Source: DATJGF01 sp035495315
Lineage (GTDB): Bacteria > Verrucomicrobiota > Verrucomicrobiia > Limisphaerales > UBA8199
DNA: 25,920 bases
Direction: 5' to 3'
Assembly (NCBI GenBank): GCA_035495315.1
Contig: DATJGF010000136.1
Location: 1-25,920, forward strand
Both the position numbers and the translations under genes were made by a program. The notes below the pieces were generated by a model that worked only from the letters and a program-made list of their open reading frames with translations, was not told the DNA's origin and ran no database searches. This document shows, piece after piece, positions 17,601 through 24,037 of the stretch (positions within the stretch are counted from its first letter, which is position 1; the number at the start of each line of letters is the position of its first letter).

Positions 17601-18997
17601 AACGCGACGATGCCGATGAGCCAGGCGCGTTCGCGTCGATGCATTTTAAAAAAGAAGGCAAAGGGGATCAGGGCTGTGAAAGCATAGACCCAATTGAATT
17701 CCTCGATGATGCCGCTGCCGAGCATTGTCAACTGAGTGATAAAACGCATCGGATCGTGGATAAGGTCGGTGGGATTGGCCTTTTCATACTGGCCACGAGT
17801 GAAGGCATGGATGAAGCCTTCGACTGTGCGCGGGTAGCCCCATTGCATTGGGGGATTGGTCATGCCAGCCAAAGGCATGTAGAAATAGAATGCCGCCCCA
17901 AGGATCCAGCAGAGGCCACATATCATAACCACGAGCCATTCACGGCCAAGTCTCCAGGTGTCTCGCGCGAACTTGATCCAGGCGCCCAAAGCGGCGAGGG
18001 CGAGCACGATGAATAAGGCGCCTTGAATGGGCACTAGAGCCAGGAAGATGAAACAGGCCGCCATAGAGGCATCGAGTGCGAATTCGGCGAAGGTTTCTTT
18101 GGTCAGAATGCTGAACCAGATATAGGCTCCGATTGAGGCGACACCGACGACGTTGAAGATCACGAAGACAGCCTGGTTCTGTTCCAAAGCGGTCAGGATA
18201 TGCTGCTGCTTGAGGATGAGGCCCGCGATGTAGATGATACTATTGCCCAGAAAGAGACAGCGCCCCATGCGAAAATTTGCGGCGGCGATTGCGACCTCGA
18301 TGCCCATCGCGGCGACGATAAGTGTTTGATGATTGGTGAAAGAAATGCCGTGAAAGAAGAGGGCCAGATAGAGATAGCGGCGTTGGGAAGGGGCATAGAT
18401 CCAACGCAGGAGGCAGAGCAGCACCAGCATCAGGGAGGCGACACTGAAGGAATAGACTTCGACGATAACGGACTGGCTCCACATGAATCCGTTGAAGCCG
18501 AGCAATGTTCCAGCGACGAAACCTGAGATTATGCAGATGGCACTTTCCCAGCGGCCCGCCATTGCGCGTAACTCCTCGACTCCCTCCATTAAGAGACTGC
18601 TGCCGCGGGAAACCAGGAATCCTAACAGCCCCGCTGCAAGAGCGCCTCCGGTGGCCTCGCCCAATGCGACACGCCAAGCGATGTTTTTTATCGGAAGTAG
18701 TACCGTCCAAAGCCAGGTATAGATGGTCCAGACCGGATAACCTGGGGGATGGGGAATGCCTGCGTAGAAAGAGCCGGTAGCTAGTTCGCCCGAGTCTTCC
18801 AGAGTTAATTCTGGGGCGAGCGTTAGGTAATATCCGATCCAAACTGCGCTGAAAGTGACCAGGAATGTTATCCAGTCAATGGAGCGGAACAGCGGAGCCG
18901 GGCCAGGGGCCGGAGGAGGCAATGGCCTCTTGACTGGAGATGCTGCGTCGGGAAGAGTCGGTTTGGAGTTCTGGTTTTTCGGTTTCTCGCTGTTCAT
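14654..18997 (-). CDS. DUF2723 GT-C-like polytopic membrane protein with C-terminal TPR region
   Basis: The 1447-residue protein starts with a Pro-rich cytosolic tail (1-38) and many hydrophobic segments to about residue 640. The first extracytoplasmic loop has the DUF2723 signature LTLEDSGELATG (D68, E71) and GIPHPPGYPVWT (83-88). This resembles the acidic site of GT-C protein O-mannosyltransferase-type enzymes, so lipid-linked sugar transfer to proteins is a reasonable inference. A soluble region of about 800 residues follows. Its last 300 residues contain several TPR-like helical pairs (NPDDFQAAFNLASSYLQLAQ; DSAEAWYDLASLKASLDKP). The start overlaps the stop of the putative anti-sigma gene by one base (TAATG), which suggests translational coupling. 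Sugar donor and acceptor proteins are unknown. Confidence 0.88.
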   Translation of the reverse strand: MNSEKPKNQNSKPTLPDAASPVKRPLPPPAPGPAPLFRSIDWITFLVTFSAVWIGYYLTLAPELTLEDSGELATGSFYAGIPHPPGYPVWTIYTWLWTVLLPIKNIAWRVALGEATGGALAAGLLGFLVSRGSSLLMEGVEELRAMAGRWESAICIISGFVAGTLLGFNGFMWSQSVIVEVYSFSVASLMLVLLCLLRWIYAPSQRRYLYLALFFHGISFTNHQTLIVAAMGIEVAIAAANFRMGRCLFLGNSIIYIAGLILKQQHILTALEQNQAVFVIFNVVGVASIGAYIWFSILTKETFAEFALDASMAACFIFLALVPIQGALFIVLALAALGAWIKFARDTWRLGREWLVVMICGLCWILGAAFYFYMPLAGMTNPPMQWGYPRTVEGFIHAFTRGQYEKANPTDLIHDPMRFITQLTMLGSGIIEEFNWVYAFTALIPFAFFFKMHRRERAWLIGIVAFYFFLGVLLLILLNPPPDRAAQSLVRVFFTASHVLIALMVGYGLTLVAAYMATHYQRFRVWGLTGGAVAVALAIYSFTDLTEKTFFGEGANVSLSTLLKFVGETFTNKDQYGLPVYAGLILIGMAVIFVGALLVYRNRAPLGITLAVFALMPLHSVMTHWSDNEQRNHWFGYYFGHDMFTPPYKGSDGKPLYPEMARDAVLYGGTDPGRFCPTYMIFCDSFIPQKCQPAFDPMFDRRDVVLITQNALADGTYLDYIRAQYNRSTQIDPPFFQELFRSNKERQENYATNLLARTVQPLDRLFIGLGDQIEKHRRTFTSWFNPADFKDLPAFAARLRPGPQQDSVSKFLYDNFSPQTQQLLASGGSQTQLSSSLARDLNVIIDRELKVKKSVTRKQAEKAALEQDLASGGTSDRTRQQLDSLNKEIEALLKTPPLYDPARFKSVAISEYLQEFIKQSPQSHTRVRLNRLLLEAAYPQELAKSLGGVYPDREIYIATPEDSAHCFNEYMADAQRRLQLNQLKPGEDVKYDRDSGRVSISGQVAVMAINGLLTKVMFDHNPKSEFYVEESFPLDWMYPHLTPFGIIMKINRQPLPSFSEDMVRRDHEFWTQYSERLIGNWITYDTPVKDIAAWVEKVYLRRDFRGFTGDRRFIRDDQAQKSFSKLRSSIGGVYNWRIANSKPGSPEQQRMIKEADFAFRQAFAFCPYSPEAVFRYANLLVTQQRFDDAFTIAATCQKLDPYNGGFVDLVNRLQDAKKQRAAFNPTQMEQALKANPDDFQAAFNLASSYLQLAQTDRAIETLDHVLNSPHADVNAFRALVQAYSSIQASSKLQTTADKLQAQFRTNPANLSAGLGYAEACRDLRKPELASQVLDQILNSSNVDAAATLQVAQQYASMLNYQKLESTLEKLVKLVPDSAEAWYDLASLKASLDKPTEAIQDLRRAVTLSNQRRQQDPKARDLGTEARTDQRFAGLRQMAEFKQLVGAK

Positions 18998-19383
18998 TAA
19001 TCGGTGCCTCTCGGACCCCGGAGAGGACCGATACTAGAAGACCAACCGTTCCCATTTGTCCATTCGAAAGTCTCCACAGGCAACCCATTTTGCTCACGGG
19101 CGAAACTGCCGGGTATCCAGCCAGCGGCAAGCTGGTTGCTCAAGGCGGCGGCTACCATTGTCTTGGATGGCGAAACCAATGAACCAGAGGGGTTATTTCG
19201 TTGACTCATGAGGACACATAGCACGACCAAGGCGCCGGTTGCGGGCGCAAGCCAGTGCAAGCGCGGGTGAGCAGGCGCGCTGGCGACTTGAGTCTCGAAC
19301 AATCGTCGTTTAAGCCTCGCCGAAGGGCGGCGTGGCACCCAAGAGCGCAACTCTGTCTCCAGTTGGTTCATCATCTCGTTCAT
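18997..19383 (-). CDS. Putative anti-sigma factor, single transmembrane segment
   Basis: The small protein has an N-terminal charged region (MNEMMNQLETELRSWVPRRP with SARLKRRLF), one hydrophobic segment (WLAPATGALVVLCVLMS) and a short extracytoplasmic tail with SKTMVAAALSNQ. An ATG at 19395 would give 132 residues. The ATG at 19383 (128 residues) has GGAGGA just upstream and is preferred. The gene overlaps the 3' end of the ECF sigma gene by 74 bp in another frame and runs straight into the DUF2723 gene. No zinc-finger (ZAS) motif is visible, so the anti-sigma role rests on gene order and topology. Confidence 0.7.
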   Translation of the reverse strand: MNEMMNQLETELRSWVPRRPSARLKRRLFETQVASAPAHPRLHWLAPATGALVVLCVLMSQRNNPSGSLVSPSKTMVAAALSNQLAAGWIPGSFAREQNGLPVETFEWTNGNGWSSSIGPLRGPRGTD

Positions 19384-19864
19384 ATGTTCCTCCATTTAAA
19401 GAATGTCTGAGCTTTTGCAGTCCGTAACGGTAGCGGCCCGCGGCAGTGTTGGGCGAGATCTGCAAGACCTCTCCAATTTCCTCAAAGGTATACTCGTGCC
19501 AGATTTTCAAAACGATGACCTCACGCTGCTCGCGTGGCAGGCGTGATAAAGCTGCCATGGCCTCGCGCTCAACGGCGGATTCGCCGGGCTCGCGTTCAAA
19601 CCAGCGCTTTGATTCCCATTCCCTTGTAATGCGTCGCCAGAGACTGCGGCGGTAATTCAAAGCCTTGTTTCTGAACGTGCGGATGCAGTAATGTTCCGGT
19701 TTGTCAGGTCTTTCCGCACGGTGAATCAGCGCCACAAAAGTCTCATGCAGAACATCTTGGGATTCACCGTGAGATAATCCCAAGGCCCGGCCGTACAACA
19801 GCAATTCGGCCGCTTTCGCCTCGTAAAGCGCTTCGCACCACCCGGATTGTACGTGATCGTTCAC
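19310..19864 (-). CDS. ECF-type RNA polymerase sigma factor
   Basis: The protein has 184 residues. Region 2 covers about residues 18-75 (LLLYGRALGLSHGESQDVLH, ETFVALIHRAERP, YCIRTFRNKALNYRRSLWRR). Region 4 has the helix-turn-helix SRLPREQREVIVLKIWHEYT, FEEIGEVLQISPNTAAGRYR and YGLQKLRHSL. No region 3 is present, as expected for ECF sigmas. The GTG at 19864 has no obvious ribosome-binding site. It is first in an overlapping operon with a putative membrane anti-sigma factor and the DUF2723 protein, so it probably responds to an envelope signal and may control its own operon. Confidence 0.92.
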   Translation of the reverse strand: MNDHVQSGWCEALYEAKAAELLLYGRALGLSHGESQDVLHETFVALIHRAERPDKPEHYCIRTFRNKALNYRRSLWRRITREWESKRWFEREPGESAVEREAMAALSRLPREQREVIVLKIWHEYTFEEIGEVLQISPNTAAGRYRYGLQKLRHSLNGGTYERDDEPTGDRVALLGATPPFGEA

Positions 19865-19899
19865 GAGCTACGTTTCAACCCATAGACATCAGGATCGGC

Positions 19900-20274
19900 A
19901 AATTTGTATAAAAATTTTGGCATTCCAAAGCCGCTGGCGGCGTGTAGATACCCCCGAGTTGAACGATATCCGGGAGTGCGGCGTTGAAAGCCGACAGCGA
20001 AACAGGCATGTCTTCCACAACCGCCGACCCACGCATTTCCTTCGGCAATCTGCGCGTCGAGAAACTCCTCGCAGCGTCGCCGGGTGCTCGGAGAATTCGG
20101 TTGCCCCCAGAAGCTCGATATCGTACGCGAGCCGCCATGCACAAAGAGCGTCGCGTTCCTCGGGACGCGGAGGCCGGCACAGCTCCGTTCCGTTGGAAAG
20201 TGCAAAGCGAGGAATGTTTCGAGCAACGATGTGTCGGCTGCTGTGAGGGGACGTTGTTGTATCACGTCGTTCAT
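19900..20274 (-). pseudogene. Frameshifted, truncated GNAT N-acetyltransferase remnant
   Basis: GNAT-like segments fall in three different minus frames in the correct order. The start MNDVIQQRPLTAADTSLLET is in one frame, ALCAWRLAYDIELLGATEFS (about 20145-20085) in a second, EEFLDAQIAEGNAWV back in the first, and DMPVSLSAFNAALPDIVQLG with GIYTPP (about 20015-19935) in the third. The acetyl-CoA-binding region expected just after GIYTPP is missing. At least two or three indels plus a 3' deletion therefore inactivate it. One frame happens to stay open through the region (162 codons) and ends by overlapping the sigma-factor GTG; I do not regard it as a gene. Confidence 0.65.
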
Positions 20275-20341
20275 GTGTTGTTGTCTGCCCAACGAAAAAA
20301 CTCGCCGGGGCCGTGTTGCTGACGTCCAGCATTCCAAGACT

Positions 20342-20425
20342 TCACGCAATTAGAGACAGGATCAGTTCTGCCCTCTCGCTTTCGCTTAGTCCCAAGGCTT
20401 CTTGTTCGATGTCTTTAAGCGTCAT
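20342..20425 (-). pseudogene. Antitoxin-like remnant (addiction module component family)
   Basis: The 27-residue frame MTLKDIEQEALGLSESERAE-LILSLIA resembles only the first third of the short antitoxins called putative addiction module component (TIGR02574-like), which begin with MTxxEIxxEALxLSxxERAEL. The usual 70-80 residues are cut by a stop. No toxin gene follows. It sits between an attC-like site and a lone GTTGGGC core, so it may be the end of a damaged cassette. Confidence 0.5.
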
Positions 20426-20523
20426 AGCCAAAATTGTACCTGGTGCGGAACAACAGCGCAACTTGGGTAGTGCGGGCCGGCAGCGAACGTGGAGCCGAGC
20501 CGCAGCCGCACACTGAGCACCGA

Positions 20524-20601
20524 AGCCAACGACCAGTGAATCTCGAACCGCCACCGCAAACAGGAGCGCAGGCGGCTGTCGGCTCCGGCGATTCGTTGGG
20601 C
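20524..20601 (-). other. attC-like recombination site E
   Basis: On the minus strand the site opens with GCCCAAC (matches RYYYAAC exactly) and ends with GTTGGCT (6 of 7 of GTTRRRY). The 78 bp form an imperfect palindrome with outer arms GCCCAACGA/GTCGTTGGC and further matches around GAATC. It begins 11 bp after the stop codon of the 80-aa membrane protein gene, the normal place for attC in a gene cassette. Confidence 0.55.
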
Positions 20602-20611
20602 AATGTCGCGG

Positions 20612-20854
20612 TCATAATGGGAAGTCGAGCCAAATTAGAGCTGACGCCGGCCATTTCCCGCGAGTAGCACCGCCCAGAAGGTCGACGCCCAAACCAGCGG
20701 CCACGACGCCAACGCCCACGGTTTCCCACCTTAGCGGGCGGAACGCGAGAAAGGCAATCGCGCCAAAGACAGCAAGCAATAACCCGATCCCGGCGGCAAT
20801 GAGCCTCGCAGCCGTCGGCATGTCCCGCTTCACCTTGTCCTTTTCCTGCATCAT
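20612..20854 (-). CDS. Small two-TM membrane protein (cassette gene)
   Basis: The 80-residue protein begins MMQEKDKVKRDMPTAARLIA. It has two hydrophobic stretches (LIAAGIGLLLAVFGAIAFLA and TVGVGVVAAGLGVDLLGG) and a charged N-terminus. The ATG at 20854 has GGGAG 6 nt upstream and is preferred to a TTG at 20878 that lies inside the preceding attC-like core. I recognise no family. Its size and its position between two attC-like sites fit an integron cassette gene. Confidence 0.6.
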   Translation of the reverse strand: MMQEKDKVKRDMPTAARLIAAGIGLLLAVFGAIAFLAFRPLRWETVGVGVVAAGLGVDLLGGATRGKWPASALIWLDFPL

Positions 20855-20872
20855 TGCAGCTCCCGCTACTGC

Positions 20873-21079
20873 GCCCAACGACCAAGCGCACCGGGCACGA
20901 TTAAAAGTGGATGCGAATGCGCTTTTGCTCCCCGTTGCTTCATCTCATTAACACCTCCATTTATGGAGGTGTACCAGATCCTCGGTAGATCGAACCCTTT
21001 CAAAGGGTTTGTCGCCACCGCCCACTTTTAATCGCACCCAAGCGCACCGCTGAGCCGCATTTGCCGGTGCTTGTTGGCA
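20873..21079 (-). other. attC-like recombination site D, interrupted by a MITE-like insertion
   Basis: On the minus strand TGCCAACAAGCACCG and CGGTGCGCTTGGTCGTTGGGC are complementary arms with one unpaired base (AAGC-ACCG against CGGTGCGCTT), an extrahelical base as seen in real attC hairpins. The GTTGGGC core matches GTTRRRY exactly; the left core TGCCAAC is imperfect. The site follows the serpin gene. A 135-bp element (20899-21033) splits it, and the 12-mer ccaagcgcaccg is present on both sides. Confidence 0.55.
20899..21033. mobile_element. 135-bp MITE-like element
   Basis: Perfect 12-bp terminal inverted repeats, gattaaaagtgg (20899-20910) and ccacttttaatc (21022-21033), bound the element. 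It is flanked by a 4-bp direct repeat gcac (20895-20898 and 21034-21037). Inside are a perfect 10-bp palindrome (acacctccat-tt-atggaggtgt, 20951-20972) and a second hairpin (aaccctt/aagggtt, about 20993-21009). It has no coding capacity. This is the pattern of a non-autonomous transposon or hairpin-forming repeat. Confidence 0.7.
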
Positions 21080-21106
21080 GGCTCCAATAAATTCCTTATT
21101 TCGGCT

Positions 21107-22345
21107 CTAACCGGCTTGGGGGTTCATCACGCGTCCAAGGAAGAGGATGCTTCCACTCGCGTTGTGGCGTATGACAAACACAAAAGGGTGATCGGCCCGA
21201 AAGATGACTGGCAAGTGAAGCGGTCTGGAGCTCTTCACCACCACGGCCGTCGCTGCCGCTGCTTCCGTTCCTTCCTCGTTCACGTTGATAAAACCGGCGT
21301 GTTCGACGGCCGAGAGAAACGGGGACCCCTCTTCTGTCATCCCTCGGAAGTCGCTGACATTGGTTAATCCCATACTCTTGAGAATACCCAGCAATGAGAA
21401 GGCCGACGAAAAGTTGAACTTGGGCAGGTAAACGGGCAACGCACCCTTTCGCGCCGGGAGACTTATCAAGGACCGCAGCTTCTCGGCCGTCAAGGAATCC
21501 TCCAGCTTCGCTAAGCCATCCTTCGCTTTCGGCAAAAGAATGAACATGGAACACGCCCGACTCTCTGAAGCGGCCCTGTAGGGCAGCTCAAGGATCTGCA
21601 CCTCCTCGGTTTCACGATAGGGAAAGACGAGGTACTCTGCGTGCATCATCGGAACTTTGGTGACTTTCGCAGGTGTCACATAGAAATCGTCCGGCGCAGT
21701 CTGCGTCCCGGCAAATGGCTCTACCCACTTGCCTTTGAAATAGATGGCACTTACCAGCACCAGGACCGTTTGATTGTCCAGCACACCCTCATTCAACAAC
21801 TGGGGAATCTTCCCGGAGGTTCGGTCCGCGACCCAGGTGTTGATTTCCTTTCGCCCCGGTTCCGGGAAGGTGGTCCGGGCCAGCTCCGCTCCGTAGTTAT
21901 TCCGCGTGATAGCCAGAAATGGGTCTCGAAAACTGTAACCCTTCACACCCCAAAGGCGATTTGCGACAGCTAACTCCGGGTTATCTCCCGGGAGCGATTT
22001 GACCAGCTTGCCCAAAGCAGGATGAAGACGCTCCTGGCTCAGTTCAAAATGCAGGACATTCGACATCTGCCGCTCGGTTTCACCCCGGGCTCCGGCGTAG
22101 GTCATCGCCAGGGCGAGCGAAATTGAAGCCGGGGATAAAACGAGGTTTTCCGACTGCTGGCGCACGTTGGAGTAAAGGCCGACCACAAAACCGGTGTTAT
22201 GGTCCACAGCAGCCCGTAGATCCGCCCCTGGCAGTTGCAGGTCTTTCCCTACCTCCCATGGGGGGAGGGTCACTGGAGTGTCCTCAGAGTTGTTACATCC
22301 GCCGCCCAGGAACGCGCACGCCAACAGGATGAAGAGGCCTTTCAT
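21107..22345 (-). CDS. Serpin-family protease inhibitor, lipoprotein
   Basis: The protein has 412 residues. The N-terminus MKGLFILLACAFLGGGC carries a lipobox with cysteine at 17, so it is predicted to be lipid-anchored. Serpin signatures include LVLSPASISLALAMTYAGAR, LVLVSAIYFKGKWVEPF and the C-terminal HPFVFVIRHNASGSILFLGR. The reactive-loop hinge EEGTEAAAATAVVV (about residues 350-363) is the inhibitory pattern (P15 Gly, P14 Thr, P12-P9 Ala). The scissile bond should fall in or near KSSR. GGAGG lies just before the ATG. Bacterial serpins are thought to block host or rival proteases. It is flanked by attC-like sites. Confidence 0.93.
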   Translation of the reverse strand: MKGLFILLACAFLGGGCNNSEDTPVTLPPWEVGKDLQLPGADLRAAVDHNTGFVVGLYSNVRQQSENLVLSPASISLALAMTYAGARGETERQMSNVLHFELSQERLHPALGKLVKSLPGDNPELAVANRLWGVKGYSFRDPFLAITRNNYGAELARTTFPEPGRKEINTWVADRTSGKIPQLLNEGVLDNQTVLVLVSAIYFKGKWVEPFAGTQTAPDDFYVTPAKVTKVPMMHAEYLVFPYRETEEVQILELPYRAASESRACSMFILLPKAKDGLAKLEDSLTAEKLRSLISLPARKGALPVYLPKFNFSSAFSLLGILKSMGLTNVSDFRGMTEEGSPFLSAVEHAGFINVNEEGTEAAAATAVVVKSSRPLHLPVIFRADHPFVFVIRHNASGSILFLGRVMNPQAG

Positions 22346-22440
22346 GATACCTCCGCCAGCCGCCGCCGGATGATAGTGCGCGACCTGGCAGCCGCCGCTA
22401 GTGCAAGGACTGTGAACTGATTTAGGCGCGCACTCATGCT

Positions 22441-22536
22441 GCCGAACGCCAGAACTGAGCGAAGCGGTCGCCTAAGGGCGATCGAATCGCCGACTGGCAT
22501 GGCCCGCCCGATTTCCCTCCAGTGATCTGGTTCGGC
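22441..22536 (-). other. attC-like recombination site C
   Basis: GCCGAAC at 22441-22447 and GTTCGGC at 22530-22536 are perfect inverted 7-mers 96 bp apart end to end. The complementarity extends imperfectly inward (cagaactgag against ccagtgatctg). Each core keeps the AAC/GTT used for cutting but departs from RYYYAAC at one position. The site begins 8 bp after the stop of the 79-aa gene. Confidence 0.45.
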
Positions 22537-22543
22537 GAGGCCA

Positions 22544-22783
22544 TCACGCTCTCCCTTTCATGAAGGCCACGAATCGTCCCGTGGTGTAACCCGCTAATCT
22601 TCCGCCGCCGAGAAGCACGATGATGAAGATGGAAGACCCCACAAAAAACCGGCTGCCCTCTGGAACCATCGTGCCCAATCGCTCGAACAACTTTGCAGTC
22701 CACGCTGGCAAGGCGATGAGCATGGCCATCGCGATGCAGCCGCCGACGATAGTGCCAATGTCACTGGGAATTCGCTTATTCAT
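22544..22783 (-). CDS. Small two-TM membrane protein (cassette gene)
   Basis: The 79-residue protein starts MNKRIPSDIGTIVGGCIAMA and has two hydrophobic segments (IVGGCIAMAMLIALPAW and FVGSSIFIIVLLGGGRLAG) with a basic C-terminus (FVAFMKGRA). I recognise no family. It lies between two attC-like sites in the same orientation as its neighbours, which supports a real small gene. Confidence 0.6.
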   Translation of the reverse strand: MNKRIPSDIGTIVGGCIAMAMLIALPAWTAKLFERLGTMVPEGSRFFVGSSIFIIVLLGGGRLAGYTTGRFVAFMKGRA

Positions 22784-22821
22784 AGAATCTCTGCCGAACG
22801 GTCCGAATCAGCGAGACCGAC

Positions 22822-22877
22822 TTCCAACATGGCTGCAGTCCACGCTCGCGGGCTTCGCTGCATTCGGTTGGTTGGGC
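22822..22877 (-). other. attC-like recombination site B
   Basis: On the minus strand the site opens with GCCCAAC (exact RYYYAAC) and closes with GTTGGAA (6 of 7 of GTTRRRY). The 56 bp contain inner arms TGCAG/CTGCA and outer arms CCAAC/GTTGG. It begins 11 bp beyond the cupin stop codon. A second palindrome pairing, ggccgttcg with cgaacggtcc, extends outside it. Confidence 0.45.
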
Positions 22878-22888
22878 CGTTCGCTCAC

Positions 22889-23437
22889 TCATTTAACAGG
22901 GAGCGGTGGACCGACGATTTCCATACCATGGGCTCGGAACAATCGCTGAAATTCCTCCTCCGGCGGCAGGACCGTGAGCTTGCCAATCTCGCGGAAGAAC
23001 GCCTCCATTTTGCCCGCCGGCTGGAACACATTCATCATCTTTCCCGGCTTGTCGCTCACGCAGGCCCAGACATGGTCAATCTTGCGCGGTGCGAAAACGG
23101 ACTCCCCTGTCCGCAAACGAAATTGATCGTCGCCTACCTGAAAATCAAACTCACCATCGATGACATAAAACCACTCATCCTGATTATGGTGGACGTGGCG
23201 CGGAGGGCCACCTTTGCCCGGCGAGGTAAACTCGAAAACACAGAGCGCACCATTTGTGTCTTGCGTAGATACCTTGCAATCGTTAGGGGCGCCGCCCAGT
23301 TTGATGTGTTCACTGAATCGATCGCCGCCAGCCGCCACACGTACAGCGCCTTTTGAGCGCTCGGCAGGTGAAGGTGCTGCAGCGATGGACAGCGGAACAG
23401 CGGCGAGTGTGGCCTTTAGGAACGTGCGGCGTTTCAT
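22889..23437 (-). CDS. Exported cupin-domain protein
   Basis: The 182-residue protein starts MKRRTFLKATLAAVPLSIAA, a twin-arginine-type signal (RRTFLK) followed by a hydrophobic stretch. The cupin core has motif 1 in PRHVHHNQDEWFYVIDGEF and motif 2 in RKIDHVWACVSD, giving a His/Glu metal site. Upstream in-frame codons to 23482 lie inside an attC-like site and are excluded. Function within the cupin superfamily cannot be predicted. It is probably periplasmic. Confidence 0.85.
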   Translation of the reverse strand: MKRRTFLKATLAAVPLSIAAAPSPAERSKGAVRVAAGGDRFSEHIKLGGAPNDCKVSTQDTNGALCVFEFTSPGKGGPPRHVHHNQDEWFYVIDGEFDFQVGDDQFRLRTGESVFAPRKIDHVWACVSDKPGKMMNVFQPAGKMEAFFREIGKLTVLPPEEEFQRLFRAHGMEIVGPPLPVK

Positions 23438-23476
23438 TTGGTCGATGATGCCTGATAGTGCAGGTGGTGTCGAGCG

Positions 23477-23567
23477 ACCCAACAGTGCCCATCAGCCGCC
23501 CGCGCCATTGGTGGGCAAAATGCTAACAAGGCGTTATCGCGGGTCGGTTGCATAGGGCTAGTTAGGC
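23477..23567 (-). other. attC-like recombination site A (best match to consensus)
   Basis: ACCCAAC (23477-23483) matches RYYYAAC and GTTAGGC (23561-23567) matches GTTRRRY, both exactly, 91 bp end to end. The arms are an extended imperfect palindrome: CCAACAGTGCCCATCAGCCG on one side against CCTAACTAGCCCTATGCAAC plus CGACCCG on the other strand. The TAA stop of the SnoaL-like gene lies inside the core, as is typical of cassette genes. Confidence 0.65.
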
Positions 23568-23951
23568 CACGGCGGACAAAGTGTGGACATCGCGGGACAG
23601 AAGCCAGCGACCGTCGCGCAGCTTGCGATATACCGTCATGCGATGCCCGGCGAACTGTGCCGCCTTCCCGCCAGCGCGCGGGGTCACGGACAACGCGTCC
23701 CGGCTCCGCGTGTAGGCGACCTCGCCGACAACAACGACCTCCTCTAACTCGCTGGCACAACAGATCCGCATCTGTTGGTGGGCGGCCCTAAAGTTGGAGG
23801 AAAATCCCTCCCGATCGAACGGCGCTTGGCCGGGGGTGAGAAAAACGACATCCTCCGCGACCAATGTGAGCAGACGAGCCAGGTCGCCGGCATTGACGGC
23901 ATCAATCCAAATTGAATGCACCGTGCGGATTTCTCGTTCATCAGATGCCAT
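23562..23951 (-). CDS. SnoaL-like/DUF4440 protein
   Basis: The 129-residue protein has the small alpha+beta barrel pattern of the NTF2-like superfamily: VHSIWIDAVNAGDLARLLTL, AEDVVFLTPGQAPFDREGF, and the final strands HRMTVYRKLRDGRWLLSRDV. This fits the SgcJ/EcaC/DUF4440 group, which has no single known activity. The ATG start gives a family-length protein. The stop codon overlaps attC-like site A. It is the first (most upstream) gene of the array. Confidence 0.85.
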   Translation of the reverse strand: MASDEREIRTVHSIWIDAVNAGDLARLLTLVAEDVVFLTPGQAPFDREGFSSNFRAAHQQMRICCASELEEVVVVGEVAYTRSRDALSVTPRAGGKAAQFAGHRMTVYRKLRDGRWLLSRDVHTLSAVA

Positions 23952-24037
23952 AGCGTCTCTCGGGGCCTAGAACGTCCTCGCACGCGGCGGGGTATGCGTT
24001 CTGATTCATCATGTGAATGCGAACAAACAACCACACC

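Noticed and set aside
19861..20349. 162-residue frame ending in a GTGA overlap with the ECF sigma gene
   Set aside because: GNAT motifs switch among three frames here, so the open frame is best read as chance survival across a pseudogene.
22434..22703. 89-residue minus-strand frame over the 79-aa membrane protein
   Set aside because: It runs through attC-like site C and lacks hydrophobic pattern or family features; the 79-aa frame fits cassette layout better.
23969..24002. Possible sixth attC-like site upstream of the SnoaL-like gene
   Set aside because: Only 6-bp arms (agaacg/cgttct) are present and neither core fits RYYYAAC or GTTRRRY well.
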